Positions 35,109 to 43,182 of a stretch of DNA of 64,000 nucleotides are shown here, piece after piece. Source of the DNA: Euzebya rosea. Its GTDB lineage: Bacteria; Actinomycetota; Nitriliruptoria; Euzebyales; Euzebyaceae. Where the stretch lies: assembly GCF_003073135.1 (NCBI RefSeq), contig NZ_PGDQ01000009.1, positions 155,633 through 219,632 on the forward strand. The letters are read 5' to 3'. The translations under genes were made by a program, and so were the position numbers. The notes under the pieces were generated by a model. It saw nothing but the letters and a program-made list of their open reading frames with translations, searched no databases and was not told the DNA's origin. How positions within the stretch are numbered: the stretch's first letter is position 1; each line of letters begins with the position of its first letter.

Positions 35109-37396
35109 CGATCCGCGTCCTCCACGTCCTCGACGTGCTCCGACCCTCCGGGGCGGAGACCTGCCTGCGAATCGCCGGCGACATGTGGGCAGACCTCGAC
35201 ATCGACTGCGACGTCCTTGCCACCGGGGACGAGCTCGGCCCCTACGCCGCGCCCCTGCACCGCGCCGGCTACCGCACGGCCCATCTGCCGCTGGACCCGT
35301 TCACGGACTTCGCCCGGACGTTCCTCCGCCTGTTGCGGACCGAACGGTACGACGTGGTCCACATCCACATCGAACGCGCCAACTTCTACGTCGCCGCCCT
35401 CGCGCGGTTCGCCGGGGCCCGGGTCGTCCAGCACGTGCACAACGTCTTCGCCTTCGACGGTGCCCACGGACTCGAGCGTCGGGTGCAACGGAACCTGATG
35501 CGTGCGGCAGGGATCCCATTCCTCGCGGTCTCCGACGACGTCGTCGAGAACGAGCGGGACCGGTTCCACATCGATGCGACCACCTTCCTCAACTGGGCCG
35601 ACCTCGAGCGCTACCAGCCGGACGCGGCGGCCCGGGGACCGGCCCGGGAGGCCCTGGGGATCCCCGCCGAGGCGTTCGTCCTCGTGTCGGTGGCCAACTG
35701 CCACGACTTCAAGAACCACCTCACCATGGTCCGGGCGATGGCCCAGCTCGACGACGGCGTCAGGTGGCTGCACGTGGGGTCCGGCGGGCTGGAGGAGGAG
35801 GAGCAGGCGCTGGCACGCGAGCTCGGCGTGGAGAAGCGGATCAGCTTCCTCGGGCAACGCGACCCCCTCCAGGCCCTGCGGGCCGCCGATCTGTTCGTGA
35901 TGAACTCCCACTACGAGGGGCAGGGCATCTCCGCCATCGAGGCCCTGGCGTCGGGACTGCCGGCGGTGCTGAGCGACGTCCCGGGCCTGCGGAACCTCGG
36001 GGACATGGGTGTCCCGGCTCGCTGGTGCGGCACCGACGCCGAGAGCCTTGCCGCTGCGATCGACGCGAGCCGTGCAGCGCCACCCACCGGGACGCTCGAC
36101 GTGCTCAGGTCGACCTTCTCGCCCGACGCCCGTGTCCCCGCGCTCGCACGGGTCTACCGCGACGTGACCGGTGACCGACCGGCCACAGCGTCGGAGGCCC
36201 TGCCCTCGACGGTCCTGCCGGACGCGCCGATGCGCGTGGGCATGATCAGCCCCCTCTACACCGAGCCGTTGCTGCCCCACCTCGATGCCGATCCGTCGAC
36301 GGTCCCACCGGGGATCGGCGGCCCGACCCCCACCGACCTGACGGTCTCCCTCATCCGTGCCGGGCATCACGTCAGCGTCATCACGATGGACTCCACCGTC
36401 GACCGTCCCGTGCGGTTCACCGGCCCCCAGCTCGACCTGCGCATCGTCCCGATGCGCCCGATCCACCGCGGTCGGGACGCCTATCGCCCCGAGCGGCTGG
36501 CCATGCAGGCGGAGCTCGCGACCATGGACCTCGACATCGTGCACGCCCACTGGAGCTACGAGTTCGCGATGGTGGCCGAGCACGCACGCGTCCCGCACCT
36601 CGTGACCGTGCACGACTGGGCGCCGCTCGTCGTCAAGTACAACCCCATCCCGTACTGGTGGGCCAAGCTCGCCATGAACGCCAAGGTGTTCGCCGGCCGC
36701 CCGCCCATGACCACCCCGTCGCCGTCTGTCCATCGCCGACTTCGCGCCATCGGTTTCCGCAACGTGCGGCTGATCCCCAACGGCCTTCGCCTGGATGCCA
36801 CGGGGCTGTCCGACCCGCGATCACAGCTCGGGAGTCCGGCGACCCTGCTCAGCGTCACCAACGAGTTCTCGGGCCGCAAGAACACCGCGACCCTCCTGCG
36901 TGCCTTCGACATCGTCCGGCGGCGATACCCGGGGACGACGTTGCGGCTCATCGGGGCCGATCACGGCCCTGGGGAGAAGGCCGAGGAATGGGCCGCCGAG
37001 CACGGGCTGACCAGCGGCGTGACCTTCCTCGGGATGCAGTCCCGCGAGGACGTGCTCCGCGAGATGCGGGAGGCCGACCTGCTCGTGCACCCCGCCCGTG
37101 AGGAGCCGTTCGGGTTGGTCATCATCGAGGCGATGTCCCAGGGGCTGCCCATCGTCGGTGGCGAACAGTCCGGGGGCGTCCCCTACATCCTGGACGACGG
37201 GGCGTTCGGCATCCTCGTCGACGTCGACCGAGCCGAGCACATCGCCGCAGGGGTCTTCCGCTACCTGGACAACCCCGAGGACTACGTGCGGTTCTCCGCG
37301 CTCGGCCTCCAACGCGTGGCCGACGCCTTCGACAACCACCGCATCACCGACACCTACGTCGAGGCCTACCGGGACCTGCTGGCCGGTACGTGGTGA
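35105..37396 (+). CDS. Fused double GT4 glycosyltransferase
   Basis: The protein is 763 aa, twice the usual length, with two complete GT-B enzymes. Domain 1 (about residues 1-365) has RPSGAETCLRIAGDMW, VVHIHIERANFYVAALARF, LVSVANCHDFKNHLTMVRAM and MNSHYEGQGISAIEALASGLP. Domain 2 (from about 376) has its own start-like MRVGMISPLYTEP, IVHAHWSYEFAMVAEHA, LIPNGLRL, LLSVTNEFSGRKNTATLLRAF and HPAREEPFGLVIIEAMSQGLPIVG. Both retain the C-terminal E-x7-E nucleotide-sugar region. It probably adds two successive sugars. ATG overlaps the previous stop. Confidence 0.93.
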   Translation: MTIRVLHVLDVLRPSGAETCLRIAGDMWADLDIDCDVLATGDELGPYAAPLHRAGYRTAHLPLDPFTDFARTFLRLLRTERYDVVHIHIERANFYVAALARFAGARVVQHVHNVFAFDGAHGLERRVQRNLMRAAGIPFLAVSDDVVENERDRFHIDATTFLNWADLERYQPDAAARGPAREALGIPAEAFVLVSVANCHDFKNHLTMVRAMAQLDDGVRWLHVGSGGLEEEEQALARELGVEKRISFLGQRDPLQALRAADLFVMNSHYEGQGISAIEALASGLPAVLSDVPGLRNLGDMGVPARWCGTDAESLAAAIDASRAAPPTGTLDVLRSTFSPDARVPALARVYRDVTGDRPATASEALPSTVLPDAPMRVGMISPLYTEPLLPHLDADPSTVPPGIGGPTPTDLTVSLIRAGHHVSVITMDSTVDRPVRFTGPQLDLRIVPMRPIHRGRDAYRPERLAMQAELATMDLDIVHAHWSYEFAMVAEHARVPHLVTVHDWAPLVVKYNPIPYWWAKLAMNAKVFAGRPPMTTPSPSVHRRLRAIGFRNVRLIPNGLRLDATGLSDPRSQLGSPATLLSVTNEFSGRKNTATLLRAFDIVRRRYPGTTLRLIGADHGPGEKAEEWAAEHGLTSGVTFLGMQSREDVLREMREADLLVHPAREEPFGLVIIEAMSQGLPIVGGEQSGGVPYILDDGAFGILVDVDRAEHIAAGVFRYLDNPEDYVRFSALGLQRVADAFDNHRITDTYVEAYRDLLAGTW

Positions 37397-38931
37397 CCGA
37401 GGAGCAGGCTCCCGACGAGGGCAACCTGACCAGCCGGGTCCTCGGCGGCGTCACCTGGAGCGTCGGGCTGCGGGTGCTCGGACTCGTCGCCCAGCTCGGC
37501 TACACCTCCGTCATCGCCCGGCTGCTGGACCCGGAGGCGATCGGCCTCGTCGCCAGCGCCCAGGTCGTCCTGCTGGCGGGACAGCTCGCCGCCGAGCTCG
37601 GCATCGGCCGGGCGCTGGTGCAGAAGACCACCCTCAGCCAGGAGGAGGTCCGCGCCGGCTTCACCGCATCGGTCGTGATGGGTGCCACGCTCACCGCCAT
37701 CCTGTTCCTCGCGGCGCCCGCAGTCGCGGCGCTGTTCGGTGACCCGGGGGTTGCGCCCGTCACGCGTGGACTGTCGTTCGTACTGCTCGCCACGACGTTG
37801 GGCACCACCGCCGAGGCGCTGCTGCTGCGGGACATGCGCATCCGCGCGGTGGCCACGCGCGAGTTCACCTCCTTCGTCGTCGGCTACCTCGTGATCGGGG
37901 TCGGATCGGCGCTGGCGGGGTTCGGCGTGTGGTCCCTGGTCGCCGCGGCCGTCTCCAAGGCGGTCCTGCTGTCGGCATCCGCCCTGCTGATCGCCCGCCA
38001 CGACATGCGCCCGCTCCTGGCCTGGGCGCCGGTCCGATCGCTGTACGCCTTCGGCAGCCAGGTGTCGCTGGTCTCCGTGGTCGAGTACCTCACGCAGGCC
38101 GCGCCCCCCACCGCGATCAGCCGCTTCCAGGGTCCGGCCCAGCTGGGGCAGTTCAACCAGGCCAACCGCGTCCTCGAGCTGCCGTTCACCAACATCTCCC
38201 AGGCGATCGCCGATGTCCTCTTCCCGGCCATCAGCCGGATCAAGTCCGAACGAGATCGCGTCGGCGGCGCGTACCTGACGGCCCTGGCCGTCACGGGTTC
38301 GATCCTGCTGCCCACCGCGGCCGGAGCCGGAGTCGCCGCCGAGGAGATCGTCGCCGTCCTGCTCGGTGATCAGTGGGGCCCCGCCGCACGCGTCCTGCCC
38401 GTCCTGGCCGTGTACTCGGCCGTCATGATGCTGACCTACTACGCGGCGATCATCTGCGAGGCGATGGGGGTGCTGAAGCAGAAGATCGTCATCCAGGTCC
38501 TGACGCTGATCATCCTCGGAGTCGGATTCGTCGTCTTCTCCGACGCCTCGTTGCTGGCCCTGTCGGTGGTCATGCTGGTGGCCGCTGTCGGGCGGTTGCT
38601 GGCGTACTGGGTGGTCATGCATCGTCAGCTCCGGATCGGCGCCCTCGCGCAGCCCGCTGCGCTGGCCGGCCCCGTCCTCGGCGCCGTGCTCGTGGCCGGT
38701 GCGATCGGTGGCTGGACGGTCGTCGGCCGGGGCATGGACCTGCCGGTGCTGCTGACCCTCCTGGGCCAGATCGTCGTGGGCGCCACGGTGCTGGGCGCGG
38801 CGTACTTCTTCGGGCCCCTCCGCGGCGTCCGTCGCGAGCTCGTCGTCCGACTCGAGTTCGCCGGCCTCGACGAACGGAGCGGCACGGCTCGTCGTCTGAT
38901 GGCCGTCATGCGAAGCGGACTCGGTGGATGA
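37393..38931 (+). CDS. Wzx-type polysaccharide flippase (MOP/PST superfamily)
   Basis: The protein is about 512 aa with 12-14 hydrophobic segments. The first helix block, SRVLGGVTWSVGLRVLGLVAQLGYTSVIARLLDPEAIGLVASAQVV, is typical of Polysacc_synt_3 lipid-linked oligosaccharide flippases. GPAQLGQFNQANRVLELPFTNISQAIADVLFPAISRI is a conserved internal loop. It moves the undecaprenyl-linked repeat unit across the membrane. GTG 37393 overlaps the GT4 stop (GTGA); GTG 37390 is equally possible. Confidence 0.93.
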   Translation: MTEEQAPDEGNLTSRVLGGVTWSVGLRVLGLVAQLGYTSVIARLLDPEAIGLVASAQVVLLAGQLAAELGIGRALVQKTTLSQEEVRAGFTASVVMGATLTAILFLAAPAVAALFGDPGVAPVTRGLSFVLLATTLGTTAEALLLRDMRIRAVATREFTSFVVGYLVIGVGSALAGFGVWSLVAAAVSKAVLLSASALLIARHDMRPLLAWAPVRSLYAFGSQVSLVSVVEYLTQAAPPTAISRFQGPAQLGQFNQANRVLELPFTNISQAIADVLFPAISRIKSERDRVGGAYLTALAVTGSILLPTAAGAGVAAEEIVAVLLGDQWGPAARVLPVLAVYSAVMMLTYYAAIICEAMGVLKQKIVIQVLTLIILGVGFVVFSDASLLALSVVMLVAAVGRLLAYWVVMHRQLRIGALAQPAALAGPVLGAVLVAGAIGGWTVVGRGMDLPVLLTLLGQIVVGATVLGAAYFFGPLRGVRRELVVRLEFAGLDERSGTARRLMAVMRSGLGG

Positions 38932-39039
38932 TATGCATGTGTCCGCTTGGACGGGCGCCACGCCGACGACGGCTGTGGACGAGGGGATGGACCATCACAT
39001 GTTGACCGCAACCGAAACCACGAGGCAAGGTTTCGGACC

Positions 39040-40137
39040 ATGTTGCTGAGCATCTGCGTACCCACCAGGAACAGGCCGGACATGGTCCGCGGGCTGCTGC
39101 AGTCACTCCTTGCCCTGGACCCCAGCGAGCTCTCGGTGGAGATCCTCGTCGGGGACAACTCCACCAACGACGAGACCGAGGCGCTGATGGCGCAGTTCCC
39201 GTCGGTGGACTACGTGCGGAACGTGGGCGACCTCGGCCCGTACGGCAACTTCAACTCCCTCATCGCCCGTGCCTCGGGCGAGTGGATCCACCTGATCGCC
39301 GACGACGACGTCGTCGAGCCGGGCTATCTCGACGGCCTCGTGCAACCACTGCACGACGATCGGGCCGTCATCGTCACCGGCCGCGTCGGGTTCGTGGGCG
39401 GGACCCCCGCGGACACGGCGGCGGCCGCAGAGGTCCAGGCCGCCCAGTACGCCCGTCTGGGCCGCATGGGGATCGAGTTCCCGAGCCGCATCGACGGGGT
39501 CGAGCTGATCAACCGTGCGCTCATCCACGGCTGTCCCTTCGAGTTCTCCCACACGCTGGTCAGGCGCACGGCCGTGATCGCCTCGGGAGGATTCGACCGT
39601 CGCTTCCGACTCCAGGGCGACTACGACCTGTGGCTTCGGCTGCTCGGCATCGGCGATGCGGTCTTCGCCGACGTCGAGATGGGCGCCTTCAGGGTCTACG
39701 ACGCGAACATGCTGGCCGACCGCGATGCCCAACGTGCCTACCGGACCGAACGCCTGCTCATCCGGCTCTCCGAGCTCGGCCGGCACCTGGACCTGCTGGC
39801 GCCCGATGTCCGGGGCGCCGTCATCGCGGCCGTTCGCAAGGACATGGCGCGGGTCCGCACGTTCACGCGGATGGGGATCGGGGGCCCCACCGCCGACGGA
39901 ATGCTCACCTCCGAGCTGCGCCGGGCCACCGATGCACTGGAGCAGGCGGGGCTCGGCCGTTCACTGGAGCCGGTCCTCGGTGAGGTCATCGCGCACACGC
40001 CGGGCGGGATGCTCAGCACGCTGTTCGGGTTCGCGGATGCCGTTCGGTCGTTCCTCGGCACACCCCAGGACGGGGGGGAGATCGGCGAACGCGCACCCGT
40101 CCCCGGCGGGACGGTCCGCCAGCTGGTCACGCGCTGA
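39040..40137 (+). CDS. Family 2 glycosyltransferase
   Basis: The protein is 365 aa. LLSICVPTRNRPDMVRGLLQSLLAL, VEILVGDNSTNDETEAL, GPYGNFNSLIARASGEWIHLIADDDVVEPGYLDGLV (DXD-like) and LQGDYDLWLRLLGIGD are GT2 features. The C-terminal 120 residues are helical and less conserved. The start ATG 39040 is chosen because the GT-A fold begins at once; in-frame upstream sequence is unlike a protein. The 108-nt gap after the flippase gene contains TGATATGCATG, a possible -10. Confidence 0.9.
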   Translation: MLLSICVPTRNRPDMVRGLLQSLLALDPSELSVEILVGDNSTNDETEALMAQFPSVDYVRNVGDLGPYGNFNSLIARASGEWIHLIADDDVVEPGYLDGLVQPLHDDRAVIVTGRVGFVGGTPADTAAAAEVQAAQYARLGRMGIEFPSRIDGVELINRALIHGCPFEFSHTLVRRTAVIASGGFDRRFRLQGDYDLWLRLLGIGDAVFADVEMGAFRVYDANMLADRDAQRAYRTERLLIRLSELGRHLDLLAPDVRGAVIAAVRKDMARVRTFTRMGIGGPTADGMLTSELRRATDALEQAGLGRSLEPVLGEVIAHTPGGMLSTLFGFADAVRSFLGTPQDGGEIGERAPVPGGTVRQLVTR

Positions 40138-40188
40138 GCGCCCGGAAGGGCCTGGGGCCCGTCGCGGTACGATCGGTCCACGTTGCTC

Positions 40189-41784
40189 ATGTCCCAACGC
40201 GGCCGCCCGCTGCTCCCGACCACCCTGATCGTCGCGTGTGTGGTGGCGTCCGCCATCGCGCTGGCGGTTGGGTTCCGCGCGTGGCCGGGCGCAGCCACGC
40301 AGAAGGATGTCGTTCGGACAGCAGCAGACAGTCCTGACCCAGTCCCCCCGACGGCCGGCAGCACGTCGGAGGCCGCCGTGGCCGAACCGGGTGCCAGGAT
40401 CGGGGAGCTGGTGCGTGCCGATGACCGCCCCGTGGTTCGGCTCGAGGTGGGCGACGACTTCGCCGCGGCAGTCCGCGCCCACCCCCCGGGGACGACGTAC
40501 GTGATCGCCGCGGGACTCCACCGTGGACAGGTCGTGGTGCCCGACAGGGGTGACACCTTCCTCGGCGAACCGGGCGCGGTCGTCAGCGGCAGCGTGGTCC
40601 TTCCCACCGACGGCTTCCGCCGGAACGGGTCGGTATGGGTCCTCGACGGTCGAACCGAGTGGCCGTTCACCCACAACGGCGCGCTGCACGGCGTCACGGA
40701 GGAGGGGGCCAGCCGGGCGGCCTCGAACCACGACCTCTGGTGGGACGACGTCCGCCTCGACCACGTCGAGACGAGGGGATCGGTCGACGCGAGCGGCGAG
40801 TGGTACTTCGACTACGACGCCGACCAGCTGGTCGTCTTCGACGATCCCTCCACCGCTCGTGACCTGGAGCTGGCCGTCCTCGAGGAGTTCATCAGCTCGG
40901 AGGCATCGGACGTCACCATCCGCAACCTCGAGCTCGAGCGCTTCGCCACCCCCGCCCAGCACGGCGTCATCCAGGCCGAGGGCGCTCGCTGGCACATCAG
41001 CGACGTCATCATCCGTGAGGCACACGGTGCGGGGGTCAGCCTGGACGACCGATCGATCCTCGAGCGAGCGACCGTCATCGGGAACGGCCAGCTCGGCGTC
41101 GAGGCGACGCTCGGGACCGACGTGGTCGTCCGCGACAGCGTCATCGCCGACAACGGCCAGCTCGACTACCTGTGGTCGTGGGAGCGGGGAGGGCTGAAGT
41201 TCAAGGAGACCAGCGGGGCCGTGGTCCAGGGCAACCACGTGCACGGCAACCGGGGGCCGGGCATCTGGTTCGACCTCGGCAACGAGGACGTCCTCATCGA
41301 CGGGAACCTGGTGGAGGGCAACACCGTCGCTGGGATCTTCTACGAGATCTCGTTCAGCGCGACGATCAGCGACAACGTGGTCCTCGACAACGGTCGGGAG
41401 GAGCAGCTCAGCAACCTGGGGTCGGGGATCTTCGTCTCCATCTCCTCCGATGTCCTCGTCGAGGGCAACGAGACGGCGGGCAACCACCAGGAGATCGTCG
41501 CGGTGCACGCCGATCGGGCCGAGGAGATCGGTCCTGGCTACGCTGTCGAGCGCCTCGTCGTGCGCGACAACCACGTGACCCTGGGCCGCGACGGCGCGGT
41601 CGGGCTGTGGGTGGACACCATGGAGTCGGTGTTCTTCTCCGATCGGGGCAACGTCTTCGAGGACAACACCTACGTCGTGGACGGGTGTGACCGCTGCTTC
41701 CAGTGGGACAACGAGCTGATGGACTACGCGGCCTGGCAGGCCGCAGGCAACGACCTGGCCGGCGTGCTGGAGGAGGAACGGTAG
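40189..41784 (+). CDS. Exported right-handed parallel beta-helix protein, paralogue 1
   Basis: The protein is 531 aa. An N-terminal anchor or signal (about residues 10-32) is followed by a Ser/Pro/Ala linker. The conserved entry module has GTTYVIAAGLHRGQVVVPDRGDTFLGEPGAVVSG. The beta-helix (about 230-480) has repeated rungs with N at turn positions (GNHVHGNRGPGIWFDLGNEDVLIDGNLVEGN; DNVVLDNG; GNETAGN). Pectate-lyase-like helices bind or cleave acidic polysaccharides; no catalytic triad can be assigned. TTG 40183 (9 nt after TACGAT) is an alternative start. The wzy-like gene begins directly after the stop. Confidence 0.88.
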   Translation: MSQRGRPLLPTTLIVACVVASAIALAVGFRAWPGAATQKDVVRTAADSPDPVPPTAGSTSEAAVAEPGARIGELVRADDRPVVRLEVGDDFAAAVRAHPPGTTYVIAAGLHRGQVVVPDRGDTFLGEPGAVVSGSVVLPTDGFRRNGSVWVLDGRTEWPFTHNGALHGVTEEGASRAASNHDLWWDDVRLDHVETRGSVDASGEWYFDYDADQLVVFDDPSTARDLELAVLEEFISSEASDVTIRNLELERFATPAQHGVIQAEGARWHISDVIIREAHGAGVSLDDRSILERATVIGNGQLGVEATLGTDVVVRDSVIADNGQLDYLWSWERGGLKFKETSGAVVQGNHVHGNRGPGIWFDLGNEDVLIDGNLVEGNTVAGIFYEISFSATISDNVVLDNGREEQLSNLGSGIFVSISSDVLVEGNETAGNHQEIVAVHADRAEEIGPGYAVERLVVRDNHVTLGRDGAVGLWVDTMESVFFSDRGNVFEDNTYVVDGCDRCFQWDNELMDYAAWQAAGNDLAGVLEEER

Positions 41785-43116
41785 ATGTTGGGACTCGGTG
41801 TCGAGGTGCTGGCGGTCCTCGCAGGGTTCGCCCTCCTCGGACTGTTCGTGCTGGACCTCACCCTGGAGCGACAGGACGTCCCGTGGATCTTCGTCTGTGC
41901 GATCGCCCTGGCCCGTGAGATGTCCGACCCGCTGCCGGCCATCAACGCCGCGGGGATCGCCATCAACGGCGAGGACATCATCCTGGCGGTTGCGCTGCTG
42001 GTCGTCACCGGATGGCTCTTCCGCGGCATGGCCCTCCAGACGCCGCAGACGCTCATGGCCCTCGCGGTACTCCTCGTGATGATGTCGGTCCTGCGCGGTG
42101 CGCCCGAGTTCGGGCTGCCGGCCGCCATCAACGAGGCCCGCGAGACGCTCTACTTCCTCGGCGCCGGACTGCTGGGCAGCTTCGCCCCCGTCGGCCCCAA
42201 GGACCGTCGGCGCCTGATGAACGGATGGCTCGTCCTGTGTGGTGGCCTGGCTGCGCTCGCGATCCTCCGATGGGGCATCGTCTTCAGCGGCCTGCCGTTC
42301 CGCGGGCACTGGTACGAGTCGGAGTTCGCGGGCCTCCGAGTGCTCGACAGCAACGGGGCGCTGGTCCTCACCATCGGGTTCCTCATGCTGCTGCCACGGC
42401 TGCTGCGAGGACGGGCGACGAGGTTGGAGCAGCTGGCGGGCGGATGCTTCGGCGTGGTCGTCGTGCTGCTCCAGCACCGTTCCGTGTGGCTCACACTGGT
42501 CGCGGGGACGGCGTACCTGGTGTGGGACAACCGCAAGCGTGTGTCCCGGACGATGGTGATGTCGGTGGGTGTCGGAGTCGTCGTGTTCGGGCTGGTCAGC
42601 CTCCTCCTCGTGGACTTCGCCGCCCTCGGTGAACAAGCAGGTCGGGCTGACGCCACCAGTGACAAGACATGGCAGTGGCGAGTCTCCGGCTGGGCCGACC
42701 TCCTCGAGGAGTCCGGCCCGGTGGGACCCTTCGAATACCTCTTCGGTGTTCCCTACGGATCCGGCTGGGAGCGGTCGGTGTCCGCGGGCTTCGACGTCGA
42801 CGTACCCCCCCACAACTTCTACCTGGAGATGCTCCTGCGGATCGGGTTGGTCGGCATCCTGCTGGTCGTCGCGGCTGGCTGGATGTCGGCGCGGCGCCTC
42901 CGGCATCACGAGCTCGAGGTCGACGACGGCTACCTGAACGCATCGGTGATGCTCACCATCCTCACCATCCAGGCCCTCTACTCGGTGCCCTACAACCTGG
43001 GCATGGAGCAGGGCTTGCTGTTCGGGCTGGCGATGGCCATCTGGGCGGATCCGCAGCGGCGCATGGGACGGGGCCTGCACCTCGTGCGGCCGGGCGACAG
43101 CCTCGTCCGCCGCTGA
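41785..43116 (+). CDS. O-antigen ligase/polymerase-like (Wzy/WaaL) membrane protein
   Basis: The protein is 443 aa with about 10-12 membrane segments. The long extracellular loop (about residues 285-355) ends in VPPHNFYLEMLLRIGLVGILLVV, the PHN-x-[YF] signature of the Wzy_C/O-antigen ligase family. It also has LLQHRSVWLTLVAGTAYLVW. It would polymerise or ligate lipid-linked units on the outer face. It starts immediately after the TAG of the beta-helix gene (0-nt gap), so the two are co-translated. Confidence 0.9.
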   Translation: MLGLGVEVLAVLAGFALLGLFVLDLTLERQDVPWIFVCAIALAREMSDPLPAINAAGIAINGEDIILAVALLVVTGWLFRGMALQTPQTLMALAVLLVMMSVLRGAPEFGLPAAINEARETLYFLGAGLLGSFAPVGPKDRRRLMNGWLVLCGGLAALAILRWGIVFSGLPFRGHWYESEFAGLRVLDSNGALVLTIGFLMLLPRLLRGRATRLEQLAGGCFGVVVVLLQHRSVWLTLVAGTAYLVWDNRKRVSRTMVMSVGVGVVVFGLVSLLLVDFAALGEQAGRADATSDKTWQWRVSGWADLLEESGPVGPFEYLFGVPYGSGWERSVSAGFDVDVPPHNFYLEMLLRIGLVGILLVVAAGWMSARRLRHHELEVDDGYLNASVMLTILTIQALYSVPYNLGMEQGLLFGLAMAIWADPQRRMGRGLHLVRPGDSLVRR

Positions 43117-43132
43117 CCCGGTCGGGGAACGA

Positions 43133-43165
43133 CGAAGGGCCCGGCCGTCGTGGCCGAGCCCTTCG
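43133..43165. terminator. Intrinsic terminator between convergent genes
   Basis: CGAAGGGC-C-CGGCC and GGCCG-A-GCCCTTCG form a 13-bp stem with one mismatch around a GTCGT loop. It lies between the wzy-like gene and the convergent cell-wall-binding beta-helix gene. Confidence 0.8.
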
Positions 43166-43182
43166 AGGGAGCTGGACTGTGG

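Noticed and set aside
37366..43080. Long antisense frames opposite the flippase, GT2, beta-helix and polymerase genes
   Set aside because: Low-complexity Asp/Gln/His/Arg composition and no motif; the plus-strand genes account for the region.
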